Shown here: positions 45,046-54,775 of the stretch, piece by piece | Layout of the letters: each line of letters opens with the position of its first letter | How positions within the stretch are numbered: the stretch's first letter is position 1 | Made by a program: the position numbers and the translations under genes | DNA from: Iris pallida | Taxonomy: Eukaryota; Streptophyta; Magnoliopsida; Asparagales; Iridaceae | Length of the DNA stretch: 64,000 bases | Assembly (NCBI GenBank): GCA_029216955.1 | Contig: JANAVB010015600.1 | Location: 37,632,153-37,696,152 of the forward strand | Direction: 5' to 3' | Notes under the pieces: model-generated | Databases searched by the model: none | Told to the model about the DNA's origin: nothing | The model's input: the letters and a program-made list of their open reading frames with translations, nothing else

Positions 45046-45253
45046 GGAACATGTTCAGACGGAGAGATTTCTTTACTCTCTATCGTCTTCAACTCTTGCG
45101 GCCCTAGTTTTCTGTCTCTGTTTTTCTTCTCCGACCGTCGGACGACCATGGCCCCCAAGTCTTCCAAAGCTGCCTCTACGAAGGGCAAGAAAGCGGCTTC
45201 TTCGTCGGCCACGACGCCTAATGTGCACCCTGACGTCCACCCTGGTTTTAAGG

Positions 45254-45776
45254 GTAAGGATTGGATGGAATATTGAATGCTTTGAACCCTAAAAAAAAGC
45301 ATGGCTCTGTTGCATATTTTATGCACAAGCCTTCGTTCTTCATCTTTATTGAATTGTCCAAGTTCAATATGATGAAGTCGCATATGTTGCATGGGCCGCA
45401 TGACCCTCTCATATCTGAGCCGCATGGGGCATGCACTGTGTTTGAGCCGCATGAGAAGGACTTGAGCCGCAGGAGCACTTCTAGATTTGAACCGCATGAT
45501 GTCCCATTGAACAGGACCGCATGAGCTCCTGATGAATCTGGACCGCATAAAGCTTTGCTAAGCCGTGCGGCATAATCTCATCTGCTAAATAGAACCGCAT
45601 AAGCTCAACCGAGCCACATAAGCTCTATCGAAGTAGTACCGCATGAAACCCAACTGAATTGGGCTGCATAAGGCTACGTTGAATCGAGCCGCATAGGCTC
45701 ATGGGAGCTTTTTAAGAAACTCCAAGTGTTTTCATTTTAACCATCTTTTAATCTCGCTTTTTTTGTCTTTCTTCAG
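45254..45776 (+). other. Candidate intron 1 of the antisense gene
   Basis: AAGG|GTAAGG donor and TTTTTTTGTCTTTCTTCAG acceptor, 523 nt, with many stops inside. Splicing joins exon 1 to VDLPINPAGELL in frame. Contains about nine exact CCGCAT motifs and variants (45370-45712). Because the element's genomic RNA is made from the other strand, this intron would not be removed during retrotransposition. Confidence 0.65.
45370..45712. repeat. CCGCAT motif cluster in intron 1
   Basis: About nine exact CCGCAT copies (for example AGCCGCATG, GAACCGCATAAGCT) with CGCAT, GCATA and GTGCGGCAT variants at irregular 20-45-bp spacing. Confidence 0.75.
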
Positions 45777-48198
45777 TGGATCTGCCAATCAATCCAGCAG
45801 GAGAGCTTTTGGTGGGTTCAGCCTAATATGCCATAGGTGTGCAGCTCGACGCCTTAGTTCGACATATGTCATATCAGCATCCTACCGATAAGCCTTTGGA
45901 GAGGGTGAGCGCCATCAAGAACCAGCCTCTCCACTTTCTTTGCACTATGATGAACTCGGGAAGGCTGGAAGGAGATTATCTGAAACCAGCCTTTCTCTTT
46001 GGGGATGCCCTATCCATAAAGAACCCCCGAGTACTGGACATTTCTGAGAGCTGAGACTTTACTCTGGACGGGATGGACATCCATATTCCCGAGATGGAAC
46101 GTCATTTTTCCCTCTCGTGGTTCAATATGGTACCATTGAGCAGGAAGATGGTGGGATCCATAACTCCAACCTAATCGGGGATGTTCGTGGGCAACATCCA
46201 TTACAATAAGAATATTGGGTTTGCATATATGAGCAGGGATTCGGTCAATCGGAGCGTGATGGGACTGACACCGGGTACCTTCATAAACGTATCTGGTCCC
46301 AACTTCACGTTTAATCTAGCCGATACCTTCCTGAATCAGCTCGCTCGCAAGGGATCTTATCCGGTTGGCAGGTTGTCGTTACTGAACTGGATAAACCCCA
46401 TCCCTACGTGGGCCAACCTGACTTCATAGATCCTGAGGAAATATGAGGCATTCCTTTGGAAGATTGACCTCTATTATGCCATCCGGGGTACCTGCTACGG
46501 GTTACCCATCAACAAGCCGTTGTTCATGGCTATTTTGGAAATGTATAACCGGCGGACGGGAACTTTCTTCGCGCCCGGAGGGGAGTTGGGACTTGCTCTC
46601 CATGAAATGTATGTTGTTTCTAAGCTGCCATGGGGGGACGAGGCCTTTGAAGTGTACACCCCGACAAATGAAGAATTCAAGGATCTGGATCGACGATTCT
46701 CGGGTTTCGTTGCCGTGTACCGGGAACTGCTATGCCACCACAGCATCTGTCACCAAACGGCTATCAAGAAGAATGATAGCTCAGAAGGAAATGCTTCCCA
46801 TACCATGTCCTGGGTCTCTTATCTTTTCAAATTAAGTCCCTCTGGCCGGGTTTCTTTCCGAGGTCCTCAAACCCAGGAGGAGATAAAAAACTTGATGTCG
46901 AATGCCAAGAGGTCGAAGTCCACCAGTGATAAATTTGGGAGTCGAACTGACTCATTCAGCTATTTCTACTACGGTACCCGGCAGATGTCTGAGAAAGCGC
47001 TCTTAGTCGGATTCTTGATGGTGTGGCTACGGAACTGGGTAGTTTCGGGAGGGGCAGGTTCCATTGAAAGGATCAGCCGCCACTTCATCCTTCCTGCCGT
47101 GAAGTTGGTCTTCAAAGTCAGGCTGGCCCTTCTTCCGGCCATGGTGTGTAGCATACACCACGGCCTTTGCACCTTTTCGTCCAAGGTTATTGCCCGCGAG
47201 ACGACACTGGACTTTGAGCGAATAGAGCTACCCTACCATTATCTAATGGGGTGGCTATTGATGTATTATCGGTCGTTAATGAGGCCCGGAGCAGAAGACG
47301 GTGTTACTGCTGATGACGCTTTCCTCTTCCGATACCATCGTCAGCCCTGGGACTATGACACCATGCCAGCCTGTCGAAGGGCACTGGCGAGAGTAGACGG
47401 ACACGACTTCTTTGTGTATGTTCCTCAATTTACCGCTAGAGAAGTGAGGGGTGTACATGTTGATGGCACTGAACCTCCCCTCCTCTTATCTGAAAAAATG
47501 CTCCTCTGGCTGTACAATATTCGTCCGGTGCACCTGCTATACCGTTACCGCAATAACGTGTACCTGGAGCCCTACTTGCCTAGTAGGTTCTCCTGCCAGT
47601 TCGGATATAGCCAGCTGTTCCTTGATTGTCCCAGTGCTTGCCTGGGCTTTGAGGACAGCGTCCTTGATGGTATCAGGGCCTGGCATTATTACAGTGCGGT
47701 TTATACCCGAGCTAGCTTCTCGGTTCCCGATGCTAATACGTCAGGGGAGATTTTGTCCATGGCGGCCCTCTATCATGTTACGGTGAGCAAGCCTCCCGTT
47801 AATTTTGACATGAGTACCAGCTTTATTATCGGTACTGGCTTGCAGAGAAACCCGAGGGGTCCAAGAAGAGAAAGAAAAAGGTGAATATGGTTCCTGTGCC
47901 GGACTCTGAGTCTACTACGACGGGCGAAGAGGATGAGGAGCAGGATGCCGATGATTCGTACCATCCCTTGGACGGGAAGGTGAGGGATCATCCACCTATT
48001 GTGCCAGATGAAGTGGCGGCGGGACAGCCGCCTGCTGTGCCTGACGAGGTGGTGGAGGATCAACCACCTACTGTGCCTGGTCCTTCGTACAAGCGAAACA
48101 GGCGTATGTTCACTGATGATGGCAGAACCTTCTCCATAAAGTGAGCTGCGGTAAGACGCCGCAGGCTATTTATTAAGGATGTTGACGCTTTATCTGAG

Positions 48199-48272
48199 GT
48201 GATTTAAATTTCAACTACCTTCTCCTTTTTTTTCTGAACTATGGCCTAATCATCTTCTTTTGCTCTTTGTAG
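48199..48272 (+). other. Candidate intron 2 of the antisense gene
   Basis: GAG|GTGATT donor and TTTTGCTCTTTGTAG acceptor, 74 nt, phase 0, T-rich. It connects DVDALSE to ALGEDESSEP in frame; the intervening sequence has stops. Confidence 0.6.
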
Positions 48273-48612
48273 GCGTTAGGAGAAGATGAGTCTTCAGAGC
48301 CGGCGGCTGCCTCTGTGATTAATCCGGCTTTACATAATTTGATCGACGACGTGCACGCCAATATCGTTCCTGCTGAGGTCCTCCCGATGGCAGCGGAGGC
48401 CGCTCGTGTTGCTGGGGGTTCGATCCAAGGCGATGTGGGTCCTTCTGATCCTGTCCCTAAGATTGTCGACTCTCGGCCAGGCGATATTGACCTAGTTGCA
48501 TCTCCTTCTGGGGTGGCTGTGTCGGAGGGACCGACTGCCTTCTATTCGAAGGTTGCTGGTAAGGAGACCACGATGGTTGTGAGCGAATCTCAGCCTCCAC
48601 AATCCTCCGCTG

Positions 48613-48708
48613 GTAAGATAAGCCAAGTCTTGACTAGTTCGGAGGCTTATTTACTCTGTCAGCACATCCTTCGGGTTAAGCTGATTGATGGTTGCTTTGG
48701 ACGTACAG
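48613..48708 (+). other. Possible intron 3 of the antisense gene
   Basis: GCTG|GTAAGATAAG donor and GGACGTACAG acceptor. Its length of 96 nt keeps frame and it contains no stop, so it may equally be coding. Confidence 0.35.
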
Positions 48709-49897
48709 GTCCCGCCCCTTCATTGTCGGTGACGGACATTGTCGGGGCGAACTCTACCGGAGGGGATCCGATGGAAGCACATGTGCCTCATTCTCTTCCA
48801 ACCTATATTGAAGGGCCTCCAGCTGGATCGAGTTCGAAGGCTCAAGTGGCAGCACAGCCGGGACAGGGGACAATGCTTCCTGCATCCTCCTCTGCTAATA
48901 TAGTTTCGGGGGTTGACCTTTCTGTCTTGCCGAGTATCCAAGCTCTTCGGGCGGCGGAAGAGGAGCTAGCCGCTATCCATACGTCTTTTCGCTCAGAATT
49001 TGTTTCCCTGGTGGCGGGGATGGCAAGTTCCGATGCTACTCCTTCGACACTGTCAGCCACACTTCCTTTGACGCCGTCCTCTACAGAAGTTTGGATGAAG
49101 TGTCCCAGGATATGGTTGACATCTTTTACCGCCACCTGAAGAGAGGGGTCGAAGCAGCTGTGGAGAGGGGGACTCCCTTTGCTATGGCCTGTCAGTACGA
49201 CGATGGTCAAATCGACATCCTTAGAACACTCCCTGGTGGGGCGGGGCTAGCTGCGCTTCTGGAGCCCAAACTGCTAGAGGCTGATCGACTTGTGACCTAG
49301 TTTCACCTACTGCGGCAAGCTGATCTGTCTGCGGCAATAGATTAAGAGCGCACTTTCCTCATAACTGCGGTGGAGAAGGTGAGGCTTATTCGGGACTCGC
49401 TCAAGCCGACCATACTGAAGGACCGCCGTAATCTGTCTCAGCTATACGATCAATTGAGCCGTAGAAATGAAGATTGCATGGCTCGAGAAGCGACCGCCTC
49501 CCGTGGGGTAATCGACACCAAGGAGCAGATCCTCGAGCTCCAGAGGAAGCTGGCCTTTCTGGAGTCTGAGCTCGAAGCCGCCCGTACCGAAAAGAGACTT
49601 GTTATCCAGGAGGCTGACAGACTCAATCGAGCTTCTGCCAATCTGGAGCTTGCCCTAAAGAAGATGGAGGATGGCTGGCGGGCACACATGTATTTTGATG
49701 ATGCGGACCGGTTGTCCCAGGAAGTGGAGCGCCGAGCTAGGCAGCGGCTTGAATGGGGGACAGCCTTGGTGAAGAATTGCATCCTGGAATTATGTAATGT
49801 CGAACCATAGTCGGCATTTTTCTTCTTTTTATTTTTGTTCTTTTCCTTTCTTTAAATGGGCCATTGTCCATAGAACATATAGTACTTTCGCCTTCCA

Positions 49898-49903
49898 AAT
49901 AAA
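49898..49903 (+). terminator. Poly(A) signal of the antisense gene
   Basis: AATAAA about 90 bp after the TAG at 49808-49810, followed by T-rich sequence. It completes a TATA-to-poly(A) unit on the plus strand. Confidence 0.5.
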
Positions 49904-49984
49904 AGAGTATACTTTATTATACCATTTATTTGTACTACTTGTTGTGCTTATGGTGTTATGGTGGCGTCTGCCCCGCTTGGGGGG

Positions 49985-50640
49985 GCTTATTTGTGGACCT
50001 GTTACCCTTGGCATACCTGGGTTTTAGGTACGGATAACAAGTTTGATGGGGATAGCTAGAACAATTCTACGGCAAGGTAGTCATGGACGTTCCGGGTATC
50101 GGAAGAAAGAATGCCATGGAGCAGCTAGGCTCCCGGGGCGCGACGAGGAATGATGTGCATGTACTAGGAAAATTAGCACAGCGTTTGTAGTCAGCAGAGG
50201 ACATTTGTGGGCCTATTATCCTTGGCGTACCCTGGTTCAGGATACGGATAATAAGACGAGAGAGAACCAACATACCTACTCAGAGGTAATGAGGACATGG
50301 CAAGTATGAGGGTTTTACCGCGGAGTCTTCCTACTCAGATGTAATGAGGACATGGTAGGAGTGGACTTAATAGAGGATATTTGTTGTCAACAGAGGACAT
50401 TTGTGGACCTATTATCCTTGGCGTACCCTGGGGTTTTTTTTTGGTACAGATAACAAGTCGAGGGAGGACCAACATATTTACTCAGAGGTAATGAGGACAT
50501 GGCAAATATGAGGGTTTCTTCGATAGAGCCTTCCCACTCAGAGGTAATGAAGACATGGCAGAAGTGGGCTCCATGAAGGGGAACATAGGATGACTCAGAG
50601 GTAATGAGGACATGGAAGTTCTATGTAGAGGGGTGATTTA
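49985..50640. repeat. Tandem repeat, period about 200 bp, in element E
   Basis: GGACCTGTTACCCTTGGC / GGGCCTATTATCCTTGGC segments at about 49996, 50210 and 50407 mark about three units of 196-205 bp. Each is followed by ACTCAGAGGTAATGAGGACA subrepeats, which recur about six times to 50615. It lies between pol and the antisense gene, the hypervariable region known in Tat elements to seed satellites. Confidence 0.75.
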
Positions 50641-50826
50641 TTTTTGGCGGAAGTGAAACGACTCAGAGGTAACATCGACGTGGTCGTTTTAGAAATTTTG
50701 TGGATCTGTTACCCTTTTTGTGCACTGAGAGTGCGGGTAGTGGATCATGAGGGAGGAGCTCTTTCAGAGAAATAAGTTCAGAGGTATGGTCATACATGAC
50801 TTACTATCTGAAAGAGTGACCGGAAT

Positions 50827-51103
50827 GTAAGTTCATAGGCACATACGGGTACATAACTTGATAATCTGAGATATTTGGAGGAATGTGAGTTCAGCGGTAC
50901 AAAAGAGTACATGACTCGGCGATCTAGAATTTGGAGAATATGAGTTCAGTGGTACTGGAGGGTACATGACTCAGCGATCTGGGATATTGTGAATGTGAGT
51001 TCAGCGGTACCGGCGAGTAAGTAACTCAATGATCTGGAATTTGGAAATGTGAGTTCAGCGGCACCAGCGGGTACATAACTCAGTAATCTGGAATTGGGAA
51101 AAT
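50827..51103. repeat. Tandem repeat, period 55 bp, in element E
   Basis: Five units start at 50827, 50885, 50940, 50995 and 51049, with the pattern GTGAGTTCAGCGGTAC...GGGTACATAACTC...GATCTGGAATTTGG. It ends a few bases beyond the integrase stop. Confidence 0.85.
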
Positions 51104-51108
51104 GTCGT

Positions 51109-51963
51109 TTAGACATAATATTTCTTCAAGAAATTGCCGTTGACGGGCAACATGAGCAAGTCCCCGTTTTGTTTTGCGAGGCGGTAAGCACCGTTGGAGA
51201 ATACAGCCTCAATGATAAATGGACCTTCCCATTCTGGATGGAATTTGCAAGCGGTTTTGTGAGTCATGACCATCGGCCTCCAAACTGCCAGAACGAGATC
51301 GTCCATTTGGAATGTTCTGATTCTGACCTTCTTATTGAAGGCTCCTGAGATGCGTGCTTGGTAAAGCTCTATTCGTTGCTGAGCCAAGAGGCGCTTTTCA
51401 TCTAAGGCCTCCAACTCTTGTAGCCGACGACGATAGTTATCGTCTGTCGTCAATTGGTATATAAGAGCGACACGGAGCGAGGGTATTTGAGTCTCCAATA
51501 GGAGAACTGCCTCACTCCCGTATACTAAGGAGAATGGTGTGTTCCCTGTGGCTGTTCGGACTGTAGTGTGGTACGCCCATAAGCATTCACCAAGCTTCTC
51601 GTTCCAGTCGTATTTGTTGGACGATACGAAGTTCTTGAGAAGTTTGATGATTGTTTTGTTGAATACTTCTGCCAACCCATTCGTTACTGGGTTGTATGGC
51701 GTCGAAGTAATATTCTGGATGCGGTGCTTGTCGCAGAACCGATAGAAGGCGTGGCTTGCGAACTGCGGACCATTATCATGGATGATCCTTCGGGGCAGTC
51801 CAAAGCGATAGATGACGTGATGCTTGAGAAAGCTGATCACGTTTGAAGTCTTTACTTCTGTAAGCGGGACAGCTTCCGTCCATTTGGAGAAGTAATCCGT
51901 GATTACGAGTTTGAAGCGATGTCCTCGGGAAGAAGGTGGGGCGATCGGACCGATGATATCCAT
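51109..51963 (-). CDS. int: Element E integrase core and C-terminus (open fragment)
   Basis: Integrase catalytic (rve) domain inserting element cDNA into the genome. The first Asp lies in MDIIGPI at the start, the second in IHDNGPQF, the Glu in NGLAEVFNK: the D,D-35-E triad is present. The C-terminal part (FHPEWEGPFIIEAVFSNGAY) is the DNA-binding end typical of gypsy integrases without a chromodomain, as expected for Tat. It is in the same frame as the preceding RNase H fragment, separated by two stops near 51967-52020. Confidence 0.9.
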   Translation of the reverse strand: MDIIGPIAPPSSRGHRFKLVITDYFSKWTEAVPLTEVKTSNVISFLKHHVIYRFGLPRRIIHDNGPQFASHAFYRFCDKHRIQNITSTPYNPVTNGLAEVFNKTIIKLLKNFVSSNKYDWNEKLGECLWAYHTTVRTATGNTPFSLVYGSEAVLLLETQIPSLRVALIYQLTTDDNYRRRLQELEALDEKRLLAQQRIELYQARISGAFNKKVRIRTFQMDDLVLAVWRPMVMTHKTACKFHPEWEGPFIIEAVFSNGAYRLAKQNGDLLMLPVNGNFLKKYYV

Positions 51964-52017
51964 TCCCTATGCTTCGAATGGCCAGGATGCCACTGTCGGA
52001 TGTAGAAATTTGGATGG

Positions 52018-52875
52018 TTAGTGGATGAAGTCCGCGTGGATTTGGCAAGCTTTGTAATTTCTTGCATAGTCTATCGCATCTGCTACCATCGTAGGCCAGT
52101 AGTAGCCCATTTGGCGAAGACGGTCTTGTAATTTTGGGCCAGGCTGATGGGTTCCGCAGACACCGTCATGAGCTTCGCGTACGGCTTCTCTGGCTTCTGC
52201 GTTTGACAGACATTGAAGCAATAATCTATCGTAGGATCGGCTATACAGCATTTTCGTCTCTGTATCGTTGAAGAATCTGAGAGAATGCCTTCTGATAGAG
52301 GTGGCTTCCTTTGGGTCCTCCGGTAGAATGTCGTAGACTACGAAGTCAATGAATAGTTGTCTCCAGTCTTGTGCTTTATCGATCGTCTGAGCGGAATAAC
52401 TCGCCACGAACTGAACATTGTTCTTGGGACAGACCAGTTTACAGCCTATCACATCCACCAATTCATGAGCATAGTTCGGAACCGCTAGGGAAGCGGCAAG
52501 GCCAGCTAAGGCATCGGCTTCGATATTTTGGAGTCTGGGGACGTGTTCGATGAAGAACCCCTCGAATGACGAGATGATGCTGATCGCTATTTGGTGATAG
52601 GGGATCATGTCTTCGTGGCGAACCTCGTATGAACCCCGGATCTGATTGACGATTAACTGTGAATCGCCGTATGCTTCAAGGTATTCTACCCCCAGCTCTC
52701 TCGCGAGTTGGAGACCAATGACTAAAGCGTTGTACTCAGCCACATTGTTAGAGCAGGGTTCTGTGAGGGAGTAAGCACGATTGATCACCAATCCAGAAGG
52801 AGAAACCAGCACCACCCCGACTCCAACGACGATGTTGCCCTTAGGTCCGGTCCTTGAGGCGTCGTCGAAGAACAT
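52018..52875 (-). CDS. Element E archaeal-type RNase H and integrase zinc finger (open fragment)
   Basis: Second RNase H of the Tat lineage: FFDDASRTGPKGNIVVGVGVV at the start, NNVAEYNALVIGL (Glu) and LEAYGDSQLIVNQ (Asp), then the final Asp in EADALAGLA. It would degrade RNA in RNA:DNA hybrids. The C-terminal 100 residues hold the integrase HHCC zinc finger, but the expected first Cys is Tyr (ARNYKACQIH), so this finger is broken. Same frame as the RT fragment upstream, one stop between. Confidence 0.9.
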   Translation of the reverse strand: MFFDDASRTGPKGNIVVGVGVVLVSPSGLVINRAYSLTEPCSNNVAEYNALVIGLQLARELGVEYLEAYGDSQLIVNQIRGSYEVRHEDMIPYHQIAISIISSFEGFFIEHVPRLQNIEADALAGLAASLAVPNYAHELVDVIGCKLVCPKNNVQFVASYSAQTIDKAQDWRQLFIDFVVYDILPEDPKEATSIRRHSLRFFNDTETKMLYSRSYDRLLLQCLSNAEAREAVREAHDGVCGTHQPGPKLQDRLRQMGYYWPTMVADAIDYARNYKACQIHADFIH

Positions 52876-53007
52876 CCGCCATATATTATCATGAGAGGTT
52901 GCATGTGAGTCGGCGACCTCATCTGGGATGTATTCGTATATTCTGGCCGACTTCGGGCCTGGATGGGTTGCTAAAAAGACTGCCAGAGCTTGACCTTTAA
53001 CAGCCTT

Positions 53008-53991
53008 TTATGGGACGAAGATGATATGGTAGGGGGATAGTAATATTGCCCATGTAGCGAGGCGAGAGCTGAGTGCCCCTGGTTTCGTCATGAGGACCCT
53101 GAGGGGGTTGACTCGTGATATCACATGTATGGTTTGCCCCGTGACATAGTATCGCATCTTTTGAATGGCGAACACCAGGGCGAGGCATTCCTTCTCTACG
53201 GCGGTATATCGGTGCTCTGGTCCGATCATCATTCGGCTGAGGTAATATATAGCTTGCTCATGGCCTGTATCGTTGTTTTGTGCTAGCAGAGCGCCGAGGG
53301 AATGCTCCATTGCTCGTACATAGAGCAGAAATAGTTTTCCAGCAACCGGAGCCACCAGAACCGGAGGATTCGACAAATATTCTTTGATGCTGTCGAAGGC
53401 ACGCTGACATTCTTTATCCCATACGAATGAGACGCCCTTCTTCATGAGATGGATGAATGGCTGACAACGCCCGAAGAGGTTGGAAATGAACCTCCTGATG
53501 TAAGCTAACCTCCCTTGGAGGCCTCGAAGTTCTCGAAGATTTCTCGGGGGACCCATCTCCATGATTGCCTTCGTATTCTCAGGGTCTACGTGGATACCTT
53601 GGGAGGTGATGATGAAACCCAAGAACTTTCCGCTGGATACGCCCAGGAAGGACTTCGTAGGGTTCATTTTCAAATTGTGCGTTCTTATTAGGTCGAACAC
53701 TGTCCTTATATCATGCAGATGATCTTCCTTAGAGCGGCTTTTGACGATGATGTCGACAACGTAGCACTCCACGGTCTTGCACAAGTGTTCCCTGAAGATG
53801 ATGCTCATAGCTCTCTGATAGGTGGCGCCAGCGTTCTTTAAACCGAAAGGCATGACTGTGTAGCAGAACGTGCCTATTGGTGTTCGAAACGATGTATGCT
53901 TTTCGTCGTCGGGAGACATCTTAATTTGGTTGTACCCCGAAAAGCCATCCATGAACGACATACGTTCGAAACCGCACGTGTTGTCAATCAT
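53008..53991 (-). CDS. RT: Element E reverse transcriptase and first RNase H (open fragment)
   Basis: RT palm and connection. MSFMDGFSGYNQIKM carries the first catalytic Asp, followed by FCYTVMPFGLKNAGATYQR. The YVDD catalytic box reads YVVD (ECYVVDIIVKS), so one of the two metal-binding aspartates is lost. LGFIITSQGI and the RNase H-like segment (YYLSRMMIGPEHRYTAVEKE) follow. The RT N-terminus lies one frame away upstream (54096-54563). Confidence 0.92.
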   Translation of the reverse strand: MIDNTCGFERMSFMDGFSGYNQIKMSPDDEKHTSFRTPIGTFCYTVMPFGLKNAGATYQRAMSIIFREHLCKTVECYVVDIIVKSRSKEDHLHDIRTVFDLIRTHNLKMNPTKSFLGVSSGKFLGFIITSQGIHVDPENTKAIMEMGPPRNLRELRGLQGRLAYIRRFISNLFGRCQPFIHLMKKGVSFVWDKECQRAFDSIKEYLSNPPVLVAPVAGKLFLLYVRAMEHSLGALLAQNNDTGHEQAIYYLSRMMIGPEHRYTAVEKECLALVFAIQKMRYYVTGQTIHVISRVNPLRVLMTKPGALSSRLATWAILLSPYHIIFVP

Positions 53992-54095
53992 GATGTTTGT
54001 GATAGGGAGAGGGAACTCATCTTTGGAGCACGCCTCATTTAGATTACGGAAATCGATGCAGATTCGAATCCTCCCATTCTTCTTGAGGACCGATA

Positions 54096-54563
54096 CTATG
54101 TTGGCGACCCTTTTGGATATTGCTCCTCACGTATGAAGCCACTGGCTATCAATTTGTTGACTTCGACTTCGATTGCATCCATGATGCCTGGGCGGAAGCA
54201 TCGTTGTTGTTGTTTGACTGGCTTTGCATATGGCCGAATGTTGAGTTTATGAAGAGCAATATCGGGATTTAACCATGGCATGTCTTCATAGTTCCAGGCG
54301 AACAGATCAATATATTCTTTAACGAGTTCTAGTAGTGATTCTCGCTTCTCGTCTGTCAGGCTTTTGCTAACGAAGATTAGTTTTGGAGAAGAGTCGCTGC
54401 CTAGATCCACTTGTATGACCTTATCTTCAGTAGGAGGCTCTCTTTGTTCAAACCGCTTCTTCCATTGCGCATCCAGCTGTTGGGCCCACGGCTCTAATTC
54501 GAGGAGTTCAGGAAAGTCTTCACATTCTTCGTAAGCATCAACAAACGCCATTTTGACATACAA
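54096..54563 (-). pseudogene. Element E RT N-terminal segment, frame-shifted
   Basis: Contains SLLELVKEYIDLFAWNYEDMP, then LNIRPYAKPVKQQQR and IEVEVNKLIASGFIREEQYP, the classical gypsy RT entry region. It then breaks; the IDFRNLN segment continues in another frame near 54040-54070. Confidence 0.88.
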
Positions 54564-54775
54564 GACCTGCCTGAATACATCCCCGATGCTGATATCTGAA
54601 TCAGAAGTTGGTGATCCAGTTGAGTGTGACTGCCAGTCGTATTCCTCATCTGAGCTCTCAGGGGTCGTTGTAGGCGTAACATAGCCCAGTCCGTATCGGG
54701 TCTTGTTGTAGTAGTCCTGTGGTTTGCCAGCCGGGACTGGCGACTTTAAAGGTAATCATCGGCCAGTGTCGTAGT

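Larger units (their letters stand above)
45148..49810 (+). pseudogene. Antisense plant-mobile-domain-like gene in element E
   Basis: This gene lies opposite to gag-pol between integrase and the 3' LTR. Exon 1 (45148-45253) encodes MAPKSSKAASTKGKK, a basic, lysine-rich start. Candidate intron 45254-45776 (GTAAGG...TTCAG) joins in frame. The main part (45777-47884) has stops at 45823, 46052, 46172 and 46427 and resembles the plant mobile domain (aminotransferase-like PMD) family: GRLEGDYLKPAFLFGDAL, GPNFTFNLADTF, ALHEMYVVSKLPWGDEAFE, then FLMVWLRNWVV. A frameshift near 47870 leads to an acidic segment, a candidate intron (48199-48272), a Ser/Pro-rich linker and a coiled coil (49370-49790; LQRKLAFLESELEAAR). 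Function is unknown; PMD assignment is by pattern, moderate confidence. Confidence 0.7.

Noticed and set aside
50080..51103. Regular repeats with spacers resembling a CRISPR array
   Set aside because: Units are 55 and about 200 bp with diverged copies and no uniform repeat-spacer alternation; this is a eukaryotic retroelement tandem repeat.
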